Of a stretch of DNA of 64,000 nucleotides, positions 26,137-35,367 are shown piece after piece. Location: contig JBCCMQ010000003.1 of assembly GCA_039026235.1 (NCBI GenBank), forward strand, positions 252,696 to 316,695, given 5' to 3'. The notes beneath the pieces were generated by a model. The model searched no databases. It was not told the DNA's origin and was given only the letters and a program-made list of their open reading frames with translations. A program made the position numbers and the translations under genes. Position 1 is the first letter of the stretch, and each line of letters opens with the position of its first letter. The DNA is from JBCCMQ01 sp039026235. GTDB taxonomy: Bacteria > Pseudomonadota > Alphaproteobacteria > Rhodobacterales > Rhodobacteraceae.

Positions 26137-28047
26137 ATGGCAATACAAGAGCACGCGATGTCAACGCGACGGTCTATGAATTGGCGCTGCATCATGTCCG
26201 ACATGACGCTGTCCGCGGCGGCTTTAGCCTTCGCCGCTGCCGCGAATGTTGCCGATGCGCAGGATGCTATGATTAAGGCGCATGGCATCTCAACCTTTGG
26301 CGATCTGAAGTATGCTCCTGACTTCCCGCACCTCGCCTATGTGAACCCGGACGCGCCAAAGGGTGGAGAGATGTCGATTTGGGCATTCGGATCTTACGAC
26401 TCGATGAACCCCTATTCGACAAAGGGACGCGCCGAACGCCTTTCCTCGATCTTTTACGAAAGCCTTCTGTCGGGCACGTCTGATGAGATCGGCGCATCGT
26501 ATTGCCTGATTTGCGAGACCTTGGAATATCCGGAAGACCGTAGCTTTGTGATCTTCAACATGCGCGACGACGTGACCTTTTCCGATGGGTCGCCACTGAC
26601 GGCGGAAGATGTGAAGTTCTCTTACGAAGCGTTCCGCGACAAGGGGCTACCGAGCTTTCGGGCGCAGTTGACGCGGCAAGTGGAAAGCGCGGAAGTCCTA
26701 GGACCTTATCGCATCAAATTTACCTTCAAGGAAGGTATTCCGACCCGCGACCTGCCCGAACTTGTCGGCGGTTTGTCGATTTTTTCGAAAGCCGACTACG
26801 AGGCAAACGAACGTGACCTGGAAGAAAGCTCGCTAGAGCCGTTCCTCGGCTCCGGCCCATATATGGTTGGAGATTTGGATATCGGTCAGTCTTCAACCTA
26901 CTCACGTAACCCGGATTATTGGGGCTGGGATCATCCGTTGAACATCGGCCGCAACAACTTTGACTCCCTTCGCCTTGAATACTACGCGGACTACAATGCC
27001 GCGTTCGAAGGTTTCAAGGGCGGCAGCTACACCTTCCGGAACGAGGCATCATCGAAGATTTGGGCGACCGGGTATGATTTCCCGTCGATTGCCGATGGCC
27101 ATGTCCAGAAGGTAGAGCTGTCATCAGGAGCCAAGGCCACCGGGCAAGCTTTCCTTTTCAACCTCCGCCGCCCGCAGTTCCAAGACGCGCGGGTTCGTGA
27201 AGCAATTGGGCTTATGTTCAATTTCGAGTGGTCGAACGAGACCCTGTTCTATGGCCTCTACGATCGCGTCGACAGTCTCTGGGACAACTACGAGATGGAG
27301 GCGACCGGACTGCCGAGCGAGGCTGAACTGGCGCTGTTGGAACCACTGGCCGACATGCTTCCGCCCGGCGTGCTGGATTCAGAGCCGGCGATACCATCCG
27401 CATCGAACCCAGAGCGCCAGCTTGATCGACGCAACCTGCGCCGCGCCGCTTCGCTTCTTGACGAAGCCGGCTGGGAAGTGGGCGATGATGGTATGCGTCG
27501 CAAGGATGGCCAGACCCTGCGCATTGAGTTCCTGAATGACAGCCAAACCTTTGACCGCGTGATCAATCCCTATGTCGAGAACCTGAAGCGGCTCGGGGTC
27601 GATGCCGTGCACAACCGCATCGACAATGCCCAAATGGAAGCGCGCGAACGCCCGCCTGCCTATGACTTCGATGTTGTCACTGGCTTCGCCTCGACGGGAT
27701 ACCTTCCGGGGTCGGAACTGTACCAGTACTACGGCTCGGAAACCGCCGACGAATCCGTCTTCAACAAGATGGGTCTCAGGTCTGAAGCGGTGGATGCGCT
27801 GATTGCCAAGGTTGAAGGTGCCGAATCGAAAGAGGAACTGACCGTGGCGGTTAAGGCTTTGGACCGGGTTTTGCGTGCCTATCGCTTCTGGGTGCCCCAG
27901 TGGAACAAGAACACCCATACCGTCGCCTACTATGACATGTACGAACACCCAGAGCCGCTTCCACCATATGCGCTCGGGAACCTCGACTTTTGGTGGTATA
28001 ACGCCGAAAAGGGCGAAGCATTGAGAGCAGCTGGCGCTCTGCGCTAA
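26137..28047 (+). CDS. yejA: Peptide ABC transporter substrate-binding protein, YejA type
   Basis: The 636-residue periplasmic protein is a family 5 solute-binding protein of the YejA group. A signal region ends near AAAANVADAQ (about residue 42); the long N-region before it may mean that a later Met is the true start, but AGGAGG precedes the 26137 ATG. Family hallmarks include HGISTFGDLKYAPDFPHLAY and VNPDAPKGGEMSIWAFGSYD. First gene of yejABEF, 13 bp ahead of yejB. YejABEF takes up oligopeptides and peptide-like compounds. Confidence 0.93.
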   Translation: MAIQEHAMSTRRSMNWRCIMSDMTLSAAALAFAAAANVADAQDAMIKAHGISTFGDLKYAPDFPHLAYVNPDAPKGGEMSIWAFGSYDSMNPYSTKGRAERLSSIFYESLLSGTSDEIGASYCLICETLEYPEDRSFVIFNMRDDVTFSDGSPLTAEDVKFSYEAFRDKGLPSFRAQLTRQVESAEVLGPYRIKFTFKEGIPTRDLPELVGGLSIFSKADYEANERDLEESSLEPFLGSGPYMVGDLDIGQSSTYSRNPDYWGWDHPLNIGRNNFDSLRLEYYADYNAAFEGFKGGSYTFRNEASSKIWATGYDFPSIADGHVQKVELSSGAKATGQAFLFNLRRPQFQDARVREAIGLMFNFEWSNETLFYGLYDRVDSLWDNYEMEATGLPSEAELALLEPLADMLPPGVLDSEPAIPSASNPERQLDRRNLRRAASLLDEAGWEVGDDGMRRKDGQTLRIEFLNDSQTFDRVINPYVENLKRLGVDAVHNRIDNAQMEARERPPAYDFDVVTGFASTGYLPGSELYQYYGSETADESVFNKMGLRSEAVDALIAKVEGAESKEELTVAVKALDRVLRAYRFWVPQWNKNTHTVAYYDMYEHPEPLPPYALGNLDFWWYNAEKGEALRAAGALR

Positions 28048-28059
28048 GGACTAAAACAT

Positions 28060-29154
28060 ATGGGCGCTTACATCGTCCGGCGGCTTTTGCTGATCGTGCC
28101 GACCCTGCTGGGGATCATGATCATAAACTTCGCCCTAACCCAGTTTGTTCCAGGCGGGCCGATCGAACAGATCCTTGCCCAGCTTGAGGGTGGTGGGGAT
28201 GTGTTTGAGACTATTGCCGGTGGCGGCGACGCGGGCGCGTCCGAAGACGGGCTTGGCGTTGGCGAAGAACGCTATGCGGGCGCGCGGGGGCTTCCGCCTG
28301 AATTCATTGCCGAGCTTGAAGCGCAATTCGGCTTCGACCGACCGGCCTACATCCGTTTTCTGGACATGATGTGGAGCTATCTGCGGTTCGACTTTGGCGA
28401 AAGCTATTTCCGTTCCACCTCCGTCGTGGATCTGGTGATTGAAAAAATGCCGGTGTCCATCACGCTTGGTCTTTGGTCGACGGTGATCGCCTATCTCGTG
28501 TCCATACCTCTTGGCATTCGAAAAGCGGTGCGTGATGGCAGTGCCTTTGACAGCTGGACAAGCGGCGCGATCATTGTGGGTTACGCCATCCCGGGTTTTC
28601 TTTTCGCCATCTTGCTGATCGTCCTTTTTGCTGGCGGATCATACTATCAGATCTTTCCCCTGCGGGGACTGACCAGCGACAATTTCGAGGATCTGAGCTT
28701 CTTCGGTAAAATCGCCGATTACCTCTGGCACATAACGCTGCCGGTTCTGGCCTCATCGATCTCGGGATTTGCAACTCTGACGCTGTTGACCAAGAACAGC
28801 TTTCTTGACGAGATAAAGAAACAGTACGTGATTACGGCCAAGGCCAAGGGGCTCAGCGAAGGTCGCGTTCTATACGGTCATGTGTTCCGCAATGCGATGC
28901 TGATCGTTATTGCCGGGTTTCCGTCGCTTTTTATCGGGATCTTCTTCGGTGGCTCCATCATAATTGAAACGATCTTTTCGCTGGATGGGCTTGGCCGCCT
29001 TGGGTTTGAGGCGGCGGTGGCGCGGGATTATCCCGTTGTTTTCGGCACCCTTTACTTCTTCGGACTGATTGGTCTGTTGGTCGGCATCTTATCTGATTTG
29101 ATGTACGTGATCGTTGATCCAAGGATCGACTTCGAAAGCCGGCAGGGGGGCTGA
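28060..29154 (+). CDS. yejB: Peptide ABC transporter permease YejB
   Basis: The 364-residue inner-membrane protein has the DppB/OppB layout: TM1 at about residues 8-30 (LLLIVPTLLGIMIINFALTQ), a long periplasmic loop rich in Gly/Asp, then five helices with the EAA loop (TAKAKGLSEGRVLYGHVFRN). The charged loop at about residues 45-80 with GGGDVFETIAGGGDAG is characteristic of the YejB branch. The ATG follows AAGGACTAAAACAT. It ends two bases before yejE. Confidence 0.95.
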   Translation: MGAYIVRRLLLIVPTLLGIMIINFALTQFVPGGPIEQILAQLEGGGDVFETIAGGGDAGASEDGLGVGEERYAGARGLPPEFIAELEAQFGFDRPAYIRFLDMMWSYLRFDFGESYFRSTSVVDLVIEKMPVSITLGLWSTVIAYLVSIPLGIRKAVRDGSAFDSWTSGAIIVGYAIPGFLFAILLIVLFAGGSYYQIFPLRGLTSDNFEDLSFFGKIADYLWHITLPVLASSISGFATLTLLTKNSFLDEIKKQYVITAKAKGLSEGRVLYGHVFRNAMLIVIAGFPSLFIGIFFGGSIIIETIFSLDGLGRLGFEAAVARDYPVVFGTLYFFGLIGLLVGILSDLMYVIVDPRIDFESRQGG

Positions 29155-29156
29155 CA

Positions 29157-30263
29157 GTGGCACTTTCCCCGTTGAATCAGCGCCGGTGGCGCAACTTTCG
29201 TCGCAACGGACGGGCTTTCTGGTCGCTTATCATTTTCACGGTCCTCTTTGTGCTGTCAATTTGCGCCGAATTCATCGCCAACGACAAACCGATTGCCGTC
29301 AGCTATCGTGGCGAAATCTTCACTCCGATCTTCAAGTTTTATCCAGAGACGGCCTTTGGGGGCGACTTTCGCACCGAGGCCGTCTACCGAGATGTCGAGG
29401 TTCGCTGTCTGATTGTGACCGGAGGGGTCATCGACTGCTTTGACATACCGGAAGAGCTGATTGAGGCGGCCGACAACGGGACCTTGGAGGATCCGGATTT
29501 CGAAAAGGGCTGGATGCTCTGGCCGCCTATTCCCTACAGCTTTGACACGATCAACGACATTCAGGGCACCGCCCCATCCGCCCCGGACGGCAATCACTGG
29601 CTTGGAACCGACGATACGGCGCGAGACGTGCTTGCACGGGTGATCTATGGCTTCAGGCTATCCATTTTCTTTACCCTGATCGTGACGCTTTTTGCCTCGA
29701 TCGTAGGCATCGCCGCCGGGGCAGTGCAGGGCTATTTTGGCGGCTGGTTAGATCTTGTTTTTCAGCGCTTTATCGAGATCTGGACCTCGTCGCCGTCGCT
29801 TTACATCATCATCATACTCTTCGCCATTTTGGGTCGAAGTTTCTGGCTTTTGGTCTTTGTCACGGTCCTTTTCGGTTGGCCTGCCCTCGTAGGCGTGGTC
29901 CGGGCTGAATTTCTGAGGGCGCGGAATTTCGAATATGTCCGGGCCGCCCAGGCACTGGGCGTCACGAGCCGGACAATCATGTTCCGCCATATCCTGCCCA
30001 ATGCAATGGTCGCCACGCTAACCCTGATGCCGTTCATCATTACTGGAACGATCTCGACCCTGGCCAGTCTCGACTTTCTGGGCTTTGGGCTGCCGTCTTC
30101 GGCGCCGTCGCTGGGAGAGTTGACGCTGCAGGCAAAGCAGAACCTTCAAGCGCCCTGGCTGGGTTTCACGGCGTTTTTTACCTTTGCGATCATGTTGTCG
30201 CTTCTTGTGTTCATTTTTGAAGGCGTGCGCGACGCGTTCGATCCACGGAAGACGTTCCAATGA
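29157..30263 (+). CDS. yejE: Peptide ABC transporter permease YejE
   Basis: The 368-residue partner permease starts at GTG with RRWRNFRRNGRAFWSLIIFT, a helix, and then a large periplasmic segment (about residues 40-140) containing EIFTPIFKFYPETAFGGDF and GTAPSAPDGNHWLGTDDTAR, typical of DppC-type permeases. The permease domain follows with the EAA loop (AAQALGVTSRTIMFRHILPN). Its stop overlaps the yejF start (ATGA), so the subunits are probably made in step. Confidence 0.95.
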   Translation: MALSPLNQRRWRNFRRNGRAFWSLIIFTVLFVLSICAEFIANDKPIAVSYRGEIFTPIFKFYPETAFGGDFRTEAVYRDVEVRCLIVTGGVIDCFDIPEELIEAADNGTLEDPDFEKGWMLWPPIPYSFDTINDIQGTAPSAPDGNHWLGTDDTARDVLARVIYGFRLSIFFTLIVTLFASIVGIAAGAVQGYFGGWLDLVFQRFIEIWTSSPSLYIIIILFAILGRSFWLLVFVTVLFGWPALVGVVRAEFLRARNFEYVRAAQALGVTSRTIMFRHILPNAMVATLTLMPFIITGTISTLASLDFLGFGLPSSAPSLGELTLQAKQNLQAPWLGFTAFFTFAIMLSLLVFIFEGVRDAFDPRKTFQ

Positions 30264-31864
30264 CCCGGGTCCTGGATGTCCAAAACCTATCGGTCGGGTT
30301 TCGCCAGGACGGTGCCGAGACCACTGCCGTCAAGGGCGTATCGTTTCATGTGGATAAGGGTGAGACGGTCGCGCTGGTGGGTGAATCTGGCTCGGGTAAA
30401 TCGGTGACCGCGCTCAGTTCAACCAGTCTTTTGCCGGATAGCGCGAACATCTCCGGATCGATCATCTACAACGGAAGCGAAATGGTCGGGGCACCCGAGG
30501 CGACGCTGCGAAGGGTCCGCGGCAACGATATCTCTTACATTTTCCAAGAGCCGATGACGTCGCTCAACCCGCTCCATACACTGGAGAAGCAACTGGGTGA
30601 GTCCATCCTGATCCACCAGGGCTTAAGTGGCGATGCGGCACGAAAGTTCATCATAGATCTGCTGCAGAAAGTCGGCATCCACAATGCCGAGGAACGCCTG
30701 ACCGCCTATCCGCACCAGCTTTCGGGCGGCCAGCGGCAGCGCGTGATGATCGCCATGGCGCTGGCCAACGGCCCGGAGCTTCTGATCGCCGATGAGCCGA
30801 CGACGGCCCTTGATGTCACCATCCAGGCCCAGATCCTTGATCTGCTTGCGGAACTCAAGCAGTCCGAAGGCATGAGCCTTCTGTTTATCACCCATGATCT
30901 GGGGATCGTGCGCCGCATTGCCGACCGTGTCTGCGTGATGAAGGACGGTGAGATTGTTGAGTCAGGGCAGACCGGGAAGATTTTTTCTGAACCGCAGCAT
31001 CACTATACCCAAATGCTTCTTGCTGCCGAAGCGACGGGCCTTCCCGAGCCCGTTCCAGGCGACGCAGAAGAAATTGTTCGCACTGACAATCTCAAGATCT
31101 GGTTTCCGATCACGCGTGGCATTCTGCGACGCACGATCGGTCATGTCAAAGCGGTCAATGCCGCAACCCTGTCCGTTCGCGAAGGTGAGACACTCGGCAT
31201 CGTCGGTGAAAGCGGTTCGGGCAAAACCACGCTCGCCCTTGCGATTATGCGGCTGATCGCGTCCGAGGGCGAGATCGTATTCGACGGCAGCCCAATCCAG
31301 GGATTGACGGTTCAGGGCATGCGCCCGCTGCGCCGTGACATGCAGATCGTGTTCCAGGATCCTTATGGATCGCTCAGCCCACGTATGACGGTGGAAGAGA
31401 TCATTTCCGAGGGTTTGACCATCCACAAGAGGGTGGGCGACGGCACGCCATCGCGCAGGTTGGTATCAGATATCATGACCGAGGTCGGCCTGGATCCCGA
31501 CACCATGCATCGCTATCCGCACGAATTTTCGGGTGGTCAGCGCCAGCGGATCGCGATTGCACGGGCGATGATCTTGCGACCAAAACTGGTCGTTCTGGAT
31601 GAACCGACATCGGCGCTTGATATGACGGTGCAGGTGCAGATCGTGAACCTGCTCCGTGACCTGCAGAAAAAACAGAAGCTCGCCTATCTGTTCATCAGCC
31701 ACGACCTCAAGGTCGTTCGCGCGCTGTCGCACAAAATCATCGTTATGAAACAGGGTGACATTGTAGAGGCGGGCGAAGGCAACGCGGTCTTTGATGCGCC
31801 TCAGAATGCCTATACACGCAGTCTTCTGGCGGCAGCCTACGATCTGAAGACAGACGCCGCCTAG
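30260..31864 (+). CDS. yejF: Peptide ABC transporter double ATPase YejF
   Basis: The 534-residue protein fuses two ABC ATPase domains. Domain 1 (about residues 1-260) has GESGSGKSVTAL, HQLSGGQRQRVMIAMAL and LLIADEPTTALD; domain 2 (about 275-534) has GESGSGKTTLALAIM, EFSGGQRQRIAIARAM and LVVLDEPTSALD. Both keep Walker A, signature, Walker B and switch His, so both should hydrolyse ATP. A single fused ATPase is the rule for YejF. Convergent with the carboxypeptidase gene, 13 bp apart. Confidence 0.96.
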   Translation: MTRVLDVQNLSVGFRQDGAETTAVKGVSFHVDKGETVALVGESGSGKSVTALSSTSLLPDSANISGSIIYNGSEMVGAPEATLRRVRGNDISYIFQEPMTSLNPLHTLEKQLGESILIHQGLSGDAARKFIIDLLQKVGIHNAEERLTAYPHQLSGGQRQRVMIAMALANGPELLIADEPTTALDVTIQAQILDLLAELKQSEGMSLLFITHDLGIVRRIADRVCVMKDGEIVESGQTGKIFSEPQHHYTQMLLAAEATGLPEPVPGDAEEIVRTDNLKIWFPITRGILRRTIGHVKAVNAATLSVREGETLGIVGESGSGKTTLALAIMRLIASEGEIVFDGSPIQGLTVQGMRPLRRDMQIVFQDPYGSLSPRMTVEEIISEGLTIHKRVGDGTPSRRLVSDIMTEVGLDPDTMHRYPHEFSGGQRQRIAIARAMILRPKLVVLDEPTSALDMTVQVQIVNLLRDLQKKQKLAYLFISHDLKVVRALSHKIIVMKQGDIVEAGEGNAVFDAPQNAYTRSLLAAAYDLKTDAA

Positions 31865-31877
31865 GCGTGCTTGCCGG

Positions 31878-33401
31878 TCACGACGGGCCGATCGGCACGC
31901 ATTCGACGCTGCGCGCGACAAGGCGCCGGCAGGCAAGATCTGCAGCTTCTTCCGTCATGCCGACAAAATTCGCCTCATACCCGCCGCCCCGTGGCACGAC
32001 CTTGCGGAGTGCATCGTTAAGGGTTCCCAACTCGGTCAGGGCTGTCGTCAGAAGAACCCGTTCGGCGCTATGGCGGGTGCCATACCGTCCGAGAGAAATG
32101 CCGTAGTGACGTTCACCCGAGGTCGACACGCGAGATACGATCTGCGGCCGTGGAACCGGAGCCGGTTCATTCGCGGGCCTGGGACCCGCCATTGACAGCG
32201 TTGCCGCTGATGCGGGATTCGTACTGGCCCGCGCCGCCACCTCGGCCGGTTCGGGGGCCTCATTTACGGGCGCCTCTGCGGCCGCAAATGGCCGCCCGCG
32301 CGGTCTGAGCGTCCCAGGATCTGGTTGCAGAACGGCCACGGCAAAATTTTCCGGCGCAACCATTTCCGTGGGTGTAGTCACCGGGACAGTCGATGCCGCC
32401 TGCAATGCGGCATCGATACCGGTCTGGAGTGATGCCATCAGCGCCTCACTCGGCACGACTGCCGCCCGCGCGGGGCGCGGACGCGGACGCTGGCTCGTGC
32501 GAACAGAGCCTGTGACCCGGACAATCTTTTCGCTGCCCGTAGGTTGGTAGGCGGGCATTGCCGGCTTGCGGAGCTTGGCGCGGCTCGGCGCACGGCTGAA
32601 CCCAAGATCCATAAGTTCGGCGACCCTGGCGTTGCGGGTCGCCGTCGAGCGACCGCCGAAAACCGTGGTGATGATGCGTTCCTGCTTGCGCTCGGCCGAC
32701 GCCACAAGGTTGAAACCGGCGGCCCGTGTGTACCCGGTCTTGATGCCATCCGCGCCACGATACGCGCCAAGGAACTTGCGGTTGGTGTTTGCCACTTCGC
32801 GGACGCCCGCATGCGTCGATCGGCGGGAAAACAGATTGTAGTATTCCGGGTAATCGTAGAACACGTGCCGTCCGAGAATGGTCATGTCGCGGGCAGTGGA
32901 GAGATGGCCAGTTTCGGTCAGACCATGGGCGTTCTTAAAGGTAGTCCGGGTCATGCCGATTGATTTGGCGGTCCGGTTCATCCTCCGCGCGAAGGCAGCT
33001 TCTGAGCCCTCTATGGCCTCGGCGATGGCCGTCGCGGCGTCGTTGGCGGATTTGATCGCTGCGGCACGGATGAGATAGCGAAACTTGATCTTCTGGCCCG
33101 GTTTCAAGCCCAGTTTTGACGGCGGTTCCGAGGCCGCATGGCGCGACACCGTGACCATGGTATCAAGCGAGATTTCGCCGTGTTCCACGGCCTCAAACGC
33201 AATGTAGAGCGTCATCATTTTGGTCAGCGAGGCGGGATGTAATCGTGTGTCGGCATTCCGCGAATGCAGAACCTCGCCGGTTCGCGCGTCCATGACCATT
33301 GCCGCATAGGGGGCGGCATTGACCGGAAGAACCCGAATAAATGCAACCAAAATCAGCGCGCACAACGCTACTCTTGCGGGAAAACTCAGACGAGCTGCCA
33401 C
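31878..33401 (-). CDS. D-alanyl-D-alanine carboxypeptidase with C-terminal SPOR domain
   Basis: The 507-residue exported serine peptidase (S11 family) trims the terminal D-Ala of peptidoglycan stems. After a signal peptide (about residues 1-29) the three catalytic motifs are present: SLTK (Ser58, Lys61), SAND and KTGYT. A Pro/Ala-rich linker (about 290-425) connects to a C-terminal SPOR-like repeat region (HYGISLGRYGTRHSAERVLL), which binds denuded glycan, often at the division site. Start is GTG with AGGTAAC upstream. Length exceeds simple DacA proteins because of the linker and SPOR part. Confidence 0.93.
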   Translation of the reverse strand: MAARLSFPARVALCALILVAFIRVLPVNAAPYAAMVMDARTGEVLHSRNADTRLHPASLTKMMTLYIAFEAVEHGEISLDTMVTVSRHAASEPPSKLGLKPGQKIKFRYLIRAAAIKSANDAATAIAEAIEGSEAAFARRMNRTAKSIGMTRTTFKNAHGLTETGHLSTARDMTILGRHVFYDYPEYYNLFSRRSTHAGVREVANTNRKFLGAYRGADGIKTGYTRAAGFNLVASAERKQERIITTVFGGRSTATRNARVAELMDLGFSRAPSRAKLRKPAMPAYQPTGSEKIVRVTGSVRTSQRPRPRPARAAVVPSEALMASLQTGIDAALQAASTVPVTTPTEMVAPENFAVAVLQPDPGTLRPRGRPFAAAEAPVNEAPEPAEVAARASTNPASAATLSMAGPRPANEPAPVPRPQIVSRVSTSGERHYGISLGRYGTRHSAERVLLTTALTELGTLNDALRKVVPRGGGYEANFVGMTEEAADLACRRLVARSVECVPIGPS

Positions 33402-34007
33402 GTTACCTGCCTATATCTGCCTCGAGCCGCGCATTTTTTGGCGGCATTTGATTATGAATTGATTGATACCACAGGTCTCTTTGATCCGCAAAGAAAGGAG
33501 TTGAGGCAAATTTGATGCTTTCTCATTATCTTGTTGCAGATTCTGAAATCGCCACGACATGTTGCGTGTAGCACACCCGTTTTTGGCTTTATCGAGGCAC
33601 GGGCAAAGGCTTCGATTGCAAACTGTGTCTTTCAGGGCGCAGTTTCAGACCGATATGGATACGTTATGAATAAGGCGCGTGATCTTGTTTTTGTTTTGAT
33701 CCGATGCATGTGCGGCGACGGCAGCCGGATGGGGAAAGCCTAGCTGCGTTTGACTGCACCGTTTCACGCTGGCGATCACCAATCATTCCGATTCGCGCTT
33801 ACGGCCTTTTTGAACCTAGGCAGAGTATCACAAGCCGTGCTTCTGGATGCGCGAGAGTGGATCGGTTCCGCCGCAGCACCAAAATACCGGCATTTGGGCC
33901 GATCCGATTTGCTTGGGGGCTTTTCTCAGGCGCTTCCCCGCATATATAGTGCGACGCGCTGGCCCCTTCCTCTCATCGGTGACGCCTTGATCAACCCGAA
34001 ACCTCTT
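33402..34007. other. 606-bp gap without a supported gene
   Basis: The stretch between the carboxypeptidase start and clpS contains only short frames. A 25-codon frame at 33666 (MNKARDLVFVLIRCMCGDGS) has a weak ribosome site, and an AAAGGAG box at 33492-33498 has no well-placed start. Composition is more AT-rich than the surroundings in the first 300 bases, as in a regulatory region. It must include the promoters of both divergent genes and has room for a small RNA, but I see no hairpin with a T-tract strong enough to call one. Confidence 0.4.
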
Positions 34008-34331
34008 ATGATGTCGGATGATAACGACGATGGCGAAGGCGATACCGGGCTTCTTACCAAAACCCGCACTCGCACGGAACGTCCGCCGCTTTATAAGGTC
34101 CTTCTCTTGAACGACGACTACACGCCGATGGAATTCGTCGTGCATGTTTTGGAGCGTTTTTTCGGCATGACACACGCCCAGGCGTTTGAGCTTATGCTAA
34201 CGGTACATAAAAAGGGTGTGGCCGTGGTGGGCGTCTTTTCGTTTGAGATTGCCGAGACAAAGGTCAGCCAGGTGATGGATTTTGCCCGGCGCCACCAGCA
34301 TCCGCTGCAGTGCACCATGGAGAAAGAATAG
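34008..34331 (+). CDS. clpS: ATP-dependent Clp protease adaptor ClpS
   Basis: ClpS (107 residues) delivers N-degron substrates to ClpAP. After a disordered acidic N-terminal tail (MMSDDNDDGEGDTGLLTKTR) the core contains YKVLLLNDDYTPMEFVVHVL and ends near HPLQCTMEKE. The NDDYTPMEFV surface that contacts the N-terminal residue of substrates is intact. The start is one of two adjacent ATG codons; no strong ribosome site precedes it. clpA is not next to it; an RsmC-like methyltransferase gene follows instead. Confidence 0.95.
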   Translation: MMSDDNDDGEGDTGLLTKTRTRTERPPLYKVLLLNDDYTPMEFVVHVLERFFGMTHAQAFELMLTVHKKGVAVVGVFSFEIAETKVSQVMDFARRHQHPLQCTMEKE

Positions 34332-34341
34332 GCGCCTTCGG

Positions 34342-35328
34342 TTGGGACGGTCGCGCCTGTCTGCTGCTATCGACGAGGGGTCGTTTATTGTTCCGGATAT
34401 CGGCGCGGTTGCTGTGTTCGGTGCACCGCCCGACTATGACCTTTCTGAGTTGGCTGATTGCTCCGTCAATCTGGTTTCGCCATTCAGACCGTGGTTTGAT
34501 GCCTGGTCCCAAAGGCGTGTTGCCGTTGCGGCAGATCCCCCAGAAAGCGCATCGGCAGCGATCATCGTTCTGCCGCGTGAAAGACGCCTTGCCCGGGCCT
34601 GGATAGTCAAAGCCATCCGGTTGCTTCCCGAAGGTGGCCCGATCTGGATCGATGGGCACAAGAAAGATGGTGTGGACGCTGTTTTAAAGGAATGCCGATC
34701 CATATTTGAAATCGGAACGGTGATCAGTCTCGCACACGGCAAGATTTTCGGGTTTTCCGCCGGTCCGTTGCCGGACGATTGGTCCGATGCACCGCGGCGC
34801 GTTGCGGCGCGGTTTCTGGTCCCGCCCGGGTCGTTTTCGGCGGATGCCATTGATCCGGGGTCGGCAGCCCTGGTGGAGGTCCTACCACATGATTTGGCGG
34901 GTTCCGTCGCAGATCTCGGATCAGGCTGGGGTTATCTCTCGGCAGAGATCATCGCCTCAACCAAATTGTCAGAGATCCATCTTTTCGATGCGAACCACGA
35001 CGCGCTGGCGGCCTCGCGTGAAAATGTCAATGACGCAAGGGCCCAGTTCCACTGGGCCGATGTTCCCAATCTGCCTGCCGATCCGCGCTTTGACGCAGTG
35101 GTAACGAACCCGCCTTTCCACACCGGTAGGAAAGGTGACCCGGAACTGGGTCGTGCCTTTATCCGCGCAGCGTCACAGATTTTGAAACCCGCTGGATCAC
35201 TTTGGCTTGTTGCGAACCGGCATTTGCCTTACGAAAGTGCCTTGGACGAAGGCTTTGGGCGCGTCGAGCTGGTCAACGGCGCGGCGGGCTTCAAGGTTTT
35301 TCATGCAACCAGACCACGGCGACGTTGA
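34342..35328 (+). CDS. RsmC-like class I methyltransferase
   Basis: The 328-residue protein has the two-domain layout of RsmC, which methylates G1207 of 16S rRNA: a degenerate N-terminal domain and a C-terminal SAM-dependent domain with motif I (VADLGSGWGYLSAEI) and the NPPF catalytic motif (DAVVTNPPFHTG) followed by FIRAASQILKPAGSLWLVAN. NPPF indicates exocyclic amine methylation. TTG at 34342 is my best start (MGRSRLSAAIDEGSF); it lies 10 bases after the clpS stop. Longer frames overlap clpS in another frame. Target not proven. Confidence 0.85.
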   Translation: MGRSRLSAAIDEGSFIVPDIGAVAVFGAPPDYDLSELADCSVNLVSPFRPWFDAWSQRRVAVAADPPESASAAIIVLPRERRLARAWIVKAIRLLPEGGPIWIDGHKKDGVDAVLKECRSIFEIGTVISLAHGKIFGFSAGPLPDDWSDAPRRVAARFLVPPGSFSADAIDPGSAALVEVLPHDLAGSVADLGSGWGYLSAEIIASTKLSEIHLFDANHDALAASRENVNDARAQFHWADVPNLPADPRFDAVVTNPPFHTGRKGDPELGRAFIRAASQILKPAGSLWLVANRHLPYESALDEGFGRVELVNGAAGFKVFHATRPRRR

Positions 35329-35367
35329 CGGAAAACATCCAACCAGGTCCAGAGGCTCGCGGAACGC

